This document shows positions 1 to 6,861 of a stretch of 8,071 nucleotides of DNA, one piece after another (the first letter of the stretch is position 1; each line of letters opens with the position of its first letter). Below the pieces are notes generated by a model. It searched no databases, had not been told where the DNA came from, and saw only the letters and a list, made by a program, of their open reading frames with translations. Origin of the DNA: Spirochaetales bacterium (GTDB taxonomy: Bacteria; Spirochaetota; Spirochaetia; DTKZ01). A program made the position numbers and the translations under genes. Where the stretch lies: assembly GCA_031280945.1 (NCBI GenBank), contig JAITGB010000173.1, positions 1-8,071 of the forward strand, given 5' to 3'.

Positions 1-848
1 AGAACAGGCTCCGCCAGTTCCTTAACGTCATCGGGCAGGACAAAATCCCGTCCCCGGAGGAGGGCAAGGGCCTGGGCCGCCCGCATGATTCCTATGGCTC
101 CACGGGGGCTTACGCCGAAACGCGCAAGAGCGTGCCGGCGGGTACTAGCAGCAAGAGCGGCTATGTATGCGCGCACAGGGCCCGAAATAACCACCCCCGC
201 CCTCAGGCTCTGGAGACGACAAATTTTTTCGGGGCTGAGGACAGGGCTGAGGCTTTCAAGGGGGTCGTTCTCCTGAAAACGCTCCAGGATAGCAATCTCC
301 TCTTCCTCCGAGGGATAGCCAACATCTATACGCATAAGAAAGCGGTCAAGCTGGGCCTCCGGCAGGGGAAAAGTTCCGTCCATCTCTATGGGATTCTGTG
401 TCGCTATAACAAAGAAGGGCCGGGGCAGGGTGATGGTTTTTCCGTCAACCGTTACCTGAAACTCGCCCATGCTTTCAAGCAGGCTCGCCTGCGTCCGGGG
501 AATCGTGCGGTTAATCTCATCGGCAAGAAGCACGTTGCACTGCACAGGCCCAGGGTGAAAAACAAAATTTCCCGCCTTCTGGTCGTACACGGAAAAACCC
601 GTTACATCCGAGGGGAGAAGGTCCGGCGTAAACTGAATACGGCGGAAGGTTCCGCCCATGCTTTTCGCCAGGGCCTTTGCCATGAGGGTTTTTCCGAGGC
701 CGGGCACGTCTTCAAGAAGAACATGGCCCTCAGCCAGAAGAGCGGTTGTCATAAGTTCCAAAACCCGTTTTTTGCCCACAACAACGCGGGAAGCGTTTTC
801 CGCAAGCCCCGCCAGGTCCGCACGGAGGCTGTCCTCGTTTTTACTCAA
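1..848 (-). CDS. moxR: MoxR-family AAA+ ATPase, 3' end outside window
   Basis: MoxR ATPases are cytoplasmic AAA+ chaperone-like proteins, usually involved in maturing or activating partner proteins and often encoded beside DUF58 or VWA-domain proteins. I translated 282 uninterrupted codons by hand. Visible motifs are Walker A (DVPGLGKT, residues 47-54), Walker B (LLADEINR, 107-114), the family segment PRTQASLLESMGE (117-129), sensor 1 (TQNPIE, 150-155), the Arg-containing PLPEAQLDRF (161-170) and the start of the lid domain with SPRGAIGIMRAAQALALL (247-264). Members usually have about 310-330 residues, so roughly 30-50 C-terminal residues are missing. The best start is TTG at 848-846, which overlaps the response-regulator stop by 8 nt and has an AAGGG Shine-Dalgarno-like stretch 9 nt upstream; no ATG lies near the conserved N-terminus. 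It is the last visible gene of the operon. Its partner is probably encoded to the left of the window. Confidence 0.93.
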   Translation of the reverse strand, partial: MSKNEDSLRADLAGLAENASRVVVGKKRVLELMTTALLAEGHVLLEDVPGLGKTLMAKALAKSMGGTFRRIQFTPDLLPSDVTGFSVYDQKAGNFVFHPGPVQCNVLLADEINRTIPRTQASLLESMGEFQVTVDGKTITLPRPFFVIATQNPIEMDGTFPLPEAQLDRFLMRIDVGYPSEEEEIAILERFQENDPLESLSPVLSPEKICRLQSLRAGVVISGPVRAYIAALAASTRRHALARFGVSPRGAIGIMRAAQALALLRGRDFVLPDDVKELAEPV

Positions 849-2190
849 TGCCGTATTCCCTTATCTTGTAGATGATTGTTCTGCGGCTGATGCCCAGAGC
901 CGCGGCAGCATGGGTTCTGTTTCCGCCGTGTTCCCTGAGGGCTTTTTCAATGAGCCCCCGTTCCGCGTCCCGAAGGAGTAAGCCTCCGTCTTCGCTTGCG
1001 GGAAGGCCCTCTTCGCGCGGCGGGGCGGGCGTTCTTGCAAAGGGGCGGCCTTCAATATCTTCGGGCCTGATGAGGCCGCCTTGCGAATAGATAACAGCGC
1101 GCTCCAAAATATTTTCAAGCTCGCGCACGTTTCCGGGAAACTCGTAGTCCATGAGTTTTTTCAGGGCTTCGGGCGAAATTTTCCGGCTTCCGCAGTTAAG
1201 GCGCGATGAAAGTTTTACGAGAAGGTTTTCCGCAAGGAGAGGAATATCCTCTTTTCTTTCGCGCAGGGGCGGAAGAACAATACGCAGCACGTTGAGCCTG
1301 TAAAAAAGGTCTTCCCGGAAAAGTCCTTCAGCCACGCGCTTCTCCAAATCCCTGTTTGTAGCCGAAAGAATCCGGGCGTTTACGGGAATGTCCCGGTTTC
1401 CTCCGAGGCGGCGTATTTTTCTCTCCTGAAGAACCCTGAGGAGCTTTACCTGCAAGAGGGACGGCATCTCGCCTATTTCGTCAAGAAAAAGAGTCCCGGA
1501 ACCGGCAAGCTCAAAAAGCCCCACCCTCCTTGCGTCCGCAGATGTAAAAGCTCCTTTCTCGTGGCCAAAGAGTTCGCTCTCAAGGAGATTTTCGGGAATT
1601 GCTCCCACATTGACAGCGACAAAAGGCTCCCCCGCGCGGGGAGAAGCGTCGTGGATTTCGCGGGCAACAACTTCCTTGCCCGTGCCGCTTTCGCCTGTAA
1701 CAAGAACCGTAGAATCCGTAGGAGCTATTTTGCGAATTCTTTCGCGCACGTTTTTTATGGCAGGGTGTTCTCCCGTAAGACGGGGCTTCTCTATATGAGT
1801 CCGCGTTTCGGCCTCAGCCTCGTTTTTGGTCTTCGCTTCGCCTATGATTTTGCGGATTTTTTCTATGAGGAGGGCCGAATCAAAGGGCTTTTCCACAAAA
1901 TCCCGCGCTCCTGACTGCATAGCCGTAACAGCGTCTTTGATTTCCCCGTGAGCGGAAATCATAATAACAGGGAGGATAAACCCCTCGCGCCGGAGCCATT
2001 CCATAAGCTCCTGCCCGGAAATGCCCGGCATCTTCAAATCAAAAAGGGCAAGGTCAAAACGCTGATTTTCAATAAGGCCCTGGGCCTCTTCGCCGCTTGA
2101 AGCTGTTTCGGCGCTCATACCCTCAAGTTCCAGAAGCCTTTTGAGGGAGCCCCGGATATTCTTCTCATCGTCCACAACAAGGATTTTCAT
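841..2190 (-). CDS. NtrC-family sigma-54-dependent response regulator
   Basis: This is a DNA-binding transcription activator, predicted to be phosphorylated by the kinase encoded just upstream and to drive sigma-54 RNA polymerase. The 449 residues match the full three-domain layout. The receiver domain (about 1-118) has the acidic pair D7/D8, phospho-acceptor D51 in DLKMPG, S79 and K101. The AAA+ domain (about 138-370) has Walker A GESGTGKE (166-173), the sigma-54 contact loop GAFTSA (213-218), Walker B LFLDEIGE (234-241) and FREDLFYRLN (291-300). A Fis-type helix-turn-helix lies at about 408-449 (GGNRTHAAAALGISRRTI). The contact loop has Ser where the consensus GAFTGA has Gly. The start codon overlaps the kinase stop (ATGA) and has a strong AGGAGG ribosome site. 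The general fold is that of the NtrC/AtoC/ZraR group; which genes it controls cannot be read from the sequence. Confidence 0.97.
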   Translation of the reverse strand: MKILVVDDEKNIRGSLKRLLELEGMSAETASSGEEAQGLIENQRFDLALFDLKMPGISGQELMEWLRREGFILPVIMISAHGEIKDAVTAMQSGARDFVEKPFDSALLIEKIRKIIGEAKTKNEAEAETRTHIEKPRLTGEHPAIKNVRERIRKIAPTDSTVLVTGESGTGKEVVAREIHDASPRAGEPFVAVNVGAIPENLLESELFGHEKGAFTSADARRVGLFELAGSGTLFLDEIGEMPSLLQVKLLRVLQERKIRRLGGNRDIPVNARILSATNRDLEKRVAEGLFREDLFYRLNVLRIVLPPLRERKEDIPLLAENLLVKLSSRLNCGSRKISPEALKKLMDYEFPGNVRELENILERAVIYSQGGLIRPEDIEGRPFARTPAPPREEGLPASEDGGLLLRDAERGLIEKALREHGGNRTHAAAALGISRRTIIYKIREYGIE

Positions 2191-3527
2191 TTTGCTTCTT
2201 CCTCCTCCGCGCGGGGAAAACTGATTTCCGCACGTACGCCCCCGCCTTCGCGGTCTTCCAGAACAAGGCGGCCTCCCGCAGCCTCCGTAAAACGCCGCGC
2301 AAGGGAAAGCCCCACTCCTGAACCCGTATTTTTTGTCGTAAAGAAGGGGTCAAAAAGCTGTTCCCTGTCCCCCGGCGGAAGGCCGCGCCCCCTGTCGAGG
2401 ACTTCAAGAAAAGCCCTGCCTTCGCGCATTCCCACCCGCGCCGTGATAGGCTCCGCGCCCCCGCTTTCAAGAGCGTTACGCAGAAGATTCTCCACAACCG
2501 AGCGCAGCCTGTCCGGGTCAGCGAACCCCCGGGGCTCTCCCGATGAGGAAAAACGAATGTCTACCGCGCATCTCCTGACAAGGCTTCCGTTAAAATCCGC
2601 ACGGTCTATACAGCGGGGAGAGCCCCGCGGCTCGCGGAGAAAGTCCCCCACCCTGCCCGCGAGACTCTGAAGCCGTGAAACCTCCTGCGTTATGGCCGTG
2701 GTCTCCCCCGATACTTTTCCGGGACACAGGCGGCCTATGATGTCCGCCTGGAGCTGAATCGCGCTCAAGGGGTTTTTTATTTCATGGGCAAGGGTGCGCG
2801 CCGCAGTTCCCAGGGCCACAAGGCTGCGCTGCTCCTGGAGCCTCCGGCGGTAGTCGCTGTTTTTGGCAAGTATACCCCGTATGAGAAAAATTCCGGCAAG
2901 AAGAAGAACCTCCCAGCCTGAAAAAATTCCCCAGGCAAGGGCGTTTTTAAACCAGTACCTCTCCTCCCTGACCGCAAAAAGAAAAACCGAAGCCCTGTCC
3001 TCGGCGTTATTCCCCCTCCGGCGGACGGAAAGCTCGTTCACAATCAAAAGAGAACGGCTTTCCCTGTCGAACACATAATTGCGGGGAGAAAACCCCTCCT
3101 CATCGTCTTCCTCATTTTCGGGCAGCGCAAAGGATTCAGGAACGTCCCCATAGCTAAAAACAGTTTTTCCCGCACGGGTGTACGCGCCTATTCCCCGGAT
3201 TCTTTTCTTGAGCATAGGGTAGAGGTCGAGGGTTTCCGCGAATTCGCTAAAATCCATATCCGGTCCGCCCTGACGGTGCATTCTTCCCATGTGGGGAGAC
3301 CTCCCCCGCGAAACCCACTCATCGCGCATAACGCTGAAAAGACGGTTTAAGGTTTTCTCCGCATCGTTATGGGCGAAAAGGCGATTAACGTAAAGCTGCC
3401 CCCTGAGAATAGCAAGGCCCAAAACGCTCATAACAAGAAAGACCCCGAAAGCCGCGAGAAAGGATACGAAACGCCCCCGCTGGCCGCGCGGAGGCTCCTT
3501 GCCGCCGTTACACTCAAAGGGCTTCAT
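2187..3527 (-). CDS. NtrB/ZraS-like membrane sensor histidine kinase
   Basis: This is the sensor kinase predicted to phosphorylate the adjacent NtrC-type regulator. It has 446 residues. A hydrophobic segment at about 19-42 and a second at about 197-219 enclose an extracytoplasmic domain of about 155 residues. The dimerisation/phosphotransfer helix carries H248 in the motif HEIKNPLSA. The ATP-binding domain has the N-box (N347, N351 in ENLLRNALE), G1 (DRGRGLP, 378-384), the F-box (FDPFFTTK, 392-399) and G2 (GSGVGL, 402-407). No PAS or HAMP domain is obvious; only about 20 residues link TM2 to the phosphotransfer helix. The sensor region has two odd patches: a Met/His-rich stretch (H79, M80, M83, H84, M91) and an acidic run (residues 137-144). 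The start at 3527 follows the permease stop by 9 nt, which hold an AGAGGAG ribosome site. The ligand is unknown. Confidence 0.96.
   Translation of the reverse strand: MKPFECNGGKEPPRGQRGRFVSFLAAFGVFLVMSVLGLAILRGQLYVNRLFAHNDAEKTLNRLFSVMRDEWVSRGRSPHMGRMHRQGGPDMDFSEFAETLDLYPMLKKRIRGIGAYTRAGKTVFSYGDVPESFALPENEEDDEEGFSPRNYVFDRESRSLLIVNELSVRRRGNNAEDRASVFLFAVREERYWFKNALAWGIFSGWEVLLLAGIFLIRGILAKNSDYRRRLQEQRSLVALGTAARTLAHEIKNPLSAIQLQADIIGRLCPGKVSGETTAITQEVSRLQSLAGRVGDFLREPRGSPRCIDRADFNGSLVRRCAVDIRFSSSGEPRGFADPDRLRSVVENLLRNALESGGAEPITARVGMREGRAFLEVLDRGRGLPPGDREQLFDPFFTTKNTGSGVGLSLARRFTEAAGGRLVLEDREGGGVRAEISFPRAEEEEAK
2201..2206 (-). promoter_or_regulatory. Shine-Dalgarno of the response regulator, inside the kinase gene
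   Basis: AGGAGG on the minus strand, 10 nt before the regulator ATG at 2190. It is formed by the codons of the kinase's C-terminal AEEEEAK tail, so the Glu run serves as coding sequence and as ribosome site. Together with the ATGA overlap this indicates coupled translation of kinase and regulator. Confidence 0.75.
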
Positions 3528-3536
3528 GGCTCCTCT
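3528..3536 (-). promoter_or_regulatory. Ribosome binding site filling the permease-kinase gap
   Basis: The nine bases between the permease TAA and the kinase ATG read AGAGGAGCC on the minus strand. The whole gap is a purine-rich ribosome site, which fixes the kinase start. Confidence 0.7.
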
Positions 3537-4730
3537 TTAGTCCGCCCGCAGGGCATCGATGGGATTCATCCGGGACGCCTTTTGCGCCGGATAATAACCG
3601 AAGAATATGCCCACAAGGGCCGCGAACCCCGCTGAAATCAGAATAAAAACCGGATTTACAATAGCCCTCAGAACTCCGCTTGAATTCAGGATTTTTACCG
3701 CCCCCAAAGCAAAAAGAATGCCGATTACGCCCCCTGAAAGGCTCAACACAACAGACTCCGTTAAAAATTGACGCATAATATCCCGCCGCCGCGCGCCCAC
3801 GGAAAGCCGTATACCAATCTCCCGCGTCCTCTCGGTAACGGATACCAGCATGATGTTCATAATGCCAATGCCGCCCACGAGAAGAGAAACCCCCGCAATC
3901 GCCCCCAAAAGCATGGTAAGGGTTCTCGCCACCGAAGAAGCCATTTCGATAATCTCCGCCTGATTAAATATGGAAAAATCGCTCTCAGCTCCAGGAGGAA
4001 GCCTGTGGGATTCCCTTAAAATTTCCTCCACTTCCGCCTGGGCCTGGTCCATCCTGTTTTCGGAAACCGCGCTCACCTCTATACTCTGGAGGTTCCTGCT
4101 CCGCCTTATGCGCGACATGGCCGTTGTAAGGGGAACAATAATAAGGTCGTCCTGGTCGCCGCCCATTGAGCTTGCGCCCTTACTCTCCAGGACGCCCGTA
4201 ATCTCAAAAGGAGTGTTGGCAATACGAAAACGCTTTCCCACAGGACTCTCTCCGGGGAAAAGCTCACCGGCAATGGTTGAACCTATGACAGCCTTTTTCG
4301 CCCGCACGCTCACATCCCTCCCGCTAAAAAAATCCCCCTCCGCGATTTTCCACTCCTTTATGATAATGTAATCCGGCTCCACCCCGTATATAGTCGTAGA
4401 CCAGCTTCCAACCCCGCCCACAGCAATACCGCTGCCGCGCACAACGCCGGAAGCCGCGGACACATACACAGCCTCCCGCCGGATTTTCTCAACATCCTCA
4501 ACAACAAGACGGTTTACGGAGTTCGGCCCCCTGTAGGGGCTTATCATAATGAGGTTTGTCCCCATGGACGCAATGTTATCGTGAATGGAAGCCTGGGTTC
4601 CCTCGCCTATAGCCACCATGACAATAACCGAACACACCCCAATAATAATCCCCAGGGTTGTAAGAAGGCTGCGCATCCTGTTACGCAGAATACTCCGCAG
4701 GGAAAGTTTGACGAGTACCGAAGCTTTCAT
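3537..4730 (-). CDS. MacB/FtsX-type ABC transporter permease
   Basis: This is the membrane subunit of a MacB-type (mechanotransmission) ABC exporter. It has 397 residues, the usual size for a stand-alone permease of this family. TM1 lies at about 22-42, followed by the MacB periplasmic core domain (about 43-268), then three more hydrophobic segments at about 270-297, 325-347 and 358-380. The conserved coupling region MNIMLVSVTERTREIGIRLS (291-310) with VGARRRDI after it, and the C-terminal YPAQKASRMNPIDALR (380-395), are diagnostic. In E. coli MacB the ATPase is fused to the permease; here it is a separate upstream gene whose stop overlaps this ATG by 4 nt, as in YknYZ-like systems. Family members export macrolides, peptides, siderophores, toxins or lipoproteins. 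A LolC/E role is less likely because a dedicated MacA-type adaptor is encoded next door. The substrate is not determinable. Confidence 0.96.
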   Translation of the reverse strand: MKASVLVKLSLRSILRNRMRSLLTTLGIIIGVCSVIVMVAIGEGTQASIHDNIASMGTNLIMISPYRGPNSVNRLVVEDVEKIRREAVYVSAASGVVRGSGIAVGGVGSWSTTIYGVEPDYIIIKEWKIAEGDFFSGRDVSVRAKKAVIGSTIAGELFPGESPVGKRFRIANTPFEITGVLESKGASSMGGDQDDLIIVPLTTAMSRIRRSRNLQSIEVSAVSENRMDQAQAEVEEILRESHRLPPGAESDFSIFNQAEIIEMASSVARTLTMLLGAIAGVSLLVGGIGIMNIMLVSVTERTREIGIRLSVGARRRDIMRQFLTESVVLSLSGGVIGILFALGAVKILNSSGVLRAIVNPVFILISAGFAALVGIFFGYYPAQKASRMNPIDALRAD

Positions 4731-5506
4731 GGCAGAGGAACCCTTAAAAAGGTTTTCGCCTCACGAAGCGCCGGAAAAGCGGAAACAGCCCGCGCCGCGC
4801 CTCCCCCCGCAGGCCCCCTCAGGGCGTTCTTCTCCTCACGAAGAATCCTCCCGTCCCGCAGAACTATCTTCCTCTGGGCCCAGAGAGCTATATCATTCTC
4901 GTGCGTTACCATAACAACAGTAATTCCCGAATCGTTTAATTCCTGAAAAAGACTCATAATCTCAAAGGACATTTCCGTATCGAGATTTCCCGTAGGCTCA
5001 TCCGCGATAATAATGGCCGGACGGGTTACAAGAGCCCGCGCAATAGCCACCCTCTGCTGCTGGCCGCCTGAAAGCTGCGTAGGAATATGGTGCATCCTCT
5101 GTGCAAGACCAACCCGCTCCAGAGCCTCCCTGGCCCTGGCCTCCGCGTTTACCCTCTCCTCCCGCCTGTTGTAGAGGAGGGGAAGCTCCACGTTTTCCAG
5201 AGCCGTCGTCTTCTGCAAAAGATTAAAACCCTGAAACACGAAACCGATTTTCATGTTGCGAATATCCGCAAGACTGTCCGCCGAAGCCCCCGAAGTGTTC
5301 ATGCCATCAAGAATGTACGAACCCGCCGTAGGCACATCGAGACAGCCAATCACGTTCATCAAAGTAGATTTGCCCGAACCCGAAGCCCCCATAATGGCAA
5401 CGAACTCCCGCTCCTGGATAGTAACATCAACCCCGTCAAGGGCCCTCACCGTAATCTCCCCAAAAGAGTAGTGGCGCTCTATCCCCCTCATCTCAATAAC
5501 GGCCAT
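4727..5506 (-). CDS. MacB/LolD-type ABC transporter ATPase
   Basis: This is the cytoplasmic ATP-hydrolysing subunit that would power the permease encoded directly downstream. All ABC motifs are intact in 259 residues: Walker A GASGSGKST (40-48), Q-loop Q92 in FVFQGFNLL, signature LSGGQQQR (145-152), Walker B IIIADEP with catalytic E170, D-loop NLDT (174-177) and H-loop H202 in VMVTHE. The spacing and the LNVIGCLD-like segment (here MNVIGCLDVPTAG) are typical of the MacB/LolD/YknY clade. The last 30-35 residues (about 226-259, Ala/Gly/Arg-rich) extend beyond the usual end of the domain, near DGRI. The start at 5506 is 12 nt after the adaptor stop with only a G-rich GCGGGG stretch as ribosome site; an alternative in-frame Met at residue 6 would be too close to the first beta strand. 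The stop overlaps the permease ATG. Confidence 0.97.
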   Translation of the reverse strand: MAVIEMRGIERHYSFGEITVRALDGVDVTIQEREFVAIMGASGSGKSTLMNVIGCLDVPTAGSYILDGMNTSGASADSLADIRNMKIGFVFQGFNLLQKTTALENVELPLLYNRREERVNAEARAREALERVGLAQRMHHIPTQLSGGQQQRVAIARALVTRPAIIIADEPTGNLDTEMSFEIMSLFQELNDSGITVVMVTHENDIALWAQRKIVLRDGRILREEKNALRGPAGGGAARAVSAFPALREAKTFLRVPLP

Positions 5507-5518
5507 ACAACGCCCCGC

Positions 5519-6841
5519 CTACTTCTCGCGGACGATAACCGCAAGCCCCTCAAGCTCTGGGGAGTCAACAATTTCCGTGTACAACGCGTTTGCGATACCT
5601 GTTTTTACAGTACGCGGAACAAGAAGACCGTCCGCTCCCTGAAACCAAAGATTTCTCCGGCCCTCACCCTGGCCCCCCCCTCCCGACGCAGAACCCCCGC
5701 CCCCGCCGGAAGACATTCTCTGGGGAGGCCGCATACCCCTGCCGCCCCCCATAAAAAGCCCCCCCGCCGGACGCGGAGCCTCCCTCTGGGCTTTCGCGTT
5801 CTCGTCAAAACGGGCAAGGGCAGCCTTCCTCTCCTCTTCGCTCCTGTCCTTCAAACTCTCTTCCAGAGCCCTGCGCCGGGCCGCGAGAGCCGCCTCCGGC
5901 GGAGGATTAAAACGGAAAGCCGCGTTGGGCACAACAAGAATATCCTTTTTTTCCACGATGAGAAATTCCATATTCGCCGTCATGCCCGGAAGAAGAAGCC
6001 CCTCAGGATTCCCCGTAGCAACAATTACCGTATAGTTGACTACATTATCCTTTACCTCAGGGACCTTGCGCACCTGCCGCACCTCGCCCGTAAAATCCCT
6101 CCCCGGATACGCCTCAACGGAAAAACGCACCTCCTGCCCCAAAGTGATGCTTGAAATATCAAGCTCATCAACCTCGGCCTTGATTTCCATAGTGTTCAGA
6201 TTTTCCGCAAGAATAAAAAGCTGGGTTACAGAACCAGAGTTCGCCACAACCGTCTCGCCCTTCTCCACCTTGCGGTCAAGAACAATCCCATCTATGGGCG
6301 AAAGAATAATAGCGTACTCATCTATATTGAGGCGAGCCCTCTCGTGCTGGGTTTCCGCCTGAACAAGAGCCGCGCGCAGAACCTCCAGTTCCGTCCTGCT
6401 CGAAGAAAAATCCGACTGCGAAAGAAGCCCCCGCCGGAAAAGCTGCCTGTTTTTTTCGTAGGTCTGCCTGCCGTGGTTGTACTGGGCCCTCGCCCGCGAC
6501 AGGGCAGCCTCAGCCTCCCGCAGGGCGATTATGAGCATCTCCCTGCCGAGTTCCACAAGAGGCTGACCCTTTTTGACAGTATCGTTAAAATCTACAAGAA
6601 CCCGCTCCACAGTCCCCGTAAGCTGGGTAAGAACATTGACAGTCCCCACAGCCTGCATCTTGCCCGAACTGGAAACCGTCTGCGCGATAGACCCCCGCCC
6701 CAGAACACTAGACTCGTAGTCAAGAGAAACCTTTTTCCCCGCGCCCGTAAAAAAAACATACAGCCCCCCAGAGGCAAGAAGAACAAGAACAATAAAAAAG
6801 GGAACTCTCTTTTTTTTTACCATGACCCCGTGTTTTCGCAC
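5519..6841 (-). CDS. MacA/HlyD-type periplasmic adaptor (membrane fusion) protein
   Basis: This is the periplasmic adaptor that would link the MacB-type permease to an outer-membrane channel. It has 440 residues. A Lys-rich start precedes a single hydrophobic anchor (about 12-32). A barrel-sandwich/lipoyl half-motif follows (about 48-100, with VNVLTQLTGTVERVLVDFND). An alpha-helical hairpin lies at about 102-173, the second lipoyl half at about 175-200 (ILSPIDGIVLDRKVEKGETV), then a beta-barrel (about 215-298) and a C-terminal membrane-proximal piece (about 398-440). Between the last two is an insert of about 80 residues: a charged helix-like part (317-355), then a Gly/Pro/Arg-rich part (356-396). 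The start is GTG at 6841 with GGGGA upstream; ATG at 6823 (residue 7) is an alternative and keeps the anchor. Homopolymer tracts (A9 just after residue 7, G8 in the Gly-rich part) are unusual. Acts in the inner membrane and periplasm. Confidence 0.94.
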   Translation of the reverse strand: MRKHGVMVKKKRVPFFIVLVLLASGGLYVFFTGAGKKVSLDYESSVLGRGSIAQTVSSSGKMQAVGTVNVLTQLTGTVERVLVDFNDTVKKGQPLVELGREMLIIALREAEAALSRARAQYNHGRQTYEKNRQLFRRGLLSQSDFSSSRTELEVLRAALVQAETQHERARLNIDEYAIILSPIDGIVLDRKVEKGETVVANSGSVTQLFILAENLNTMEIKAEVDELDISSITLGQEVRFSVEAYPGRDFTGEVRQVRKVPEVKDNVVNYTVIVATGNPEGLLLPGMTANMEFLIVEKKDILVVPNAAFRFNPPPEAALAARRRALEESLKDRSEEERKAALARFDENAKAQREAPRPAGGLFMGGGRGMRPPQRMSSGGGGGSASGGGGQGEGRRNLWFQGADGLLVPRTVKTGIANALYTEIVDSPELEGLAVIVREK

Positions 6842-6861
6842 AATTTCCCCACAGACACGGA

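Noticed and set aside
132..875. Long plus-strand open frame (247 codons)
   Set aside because: It lies antisense to moxR, which has all AAA+ motifs in frame; its translation shows no recognisable domain.
5087..6154. Plus-strand open frame of 355 codons
   Set aside because: It is antisense to the ABC ATPase and adaptor genes, spans their junction and is rich in Arg/Pro/His, as expected for a shadow frame in GC-rich sequence.
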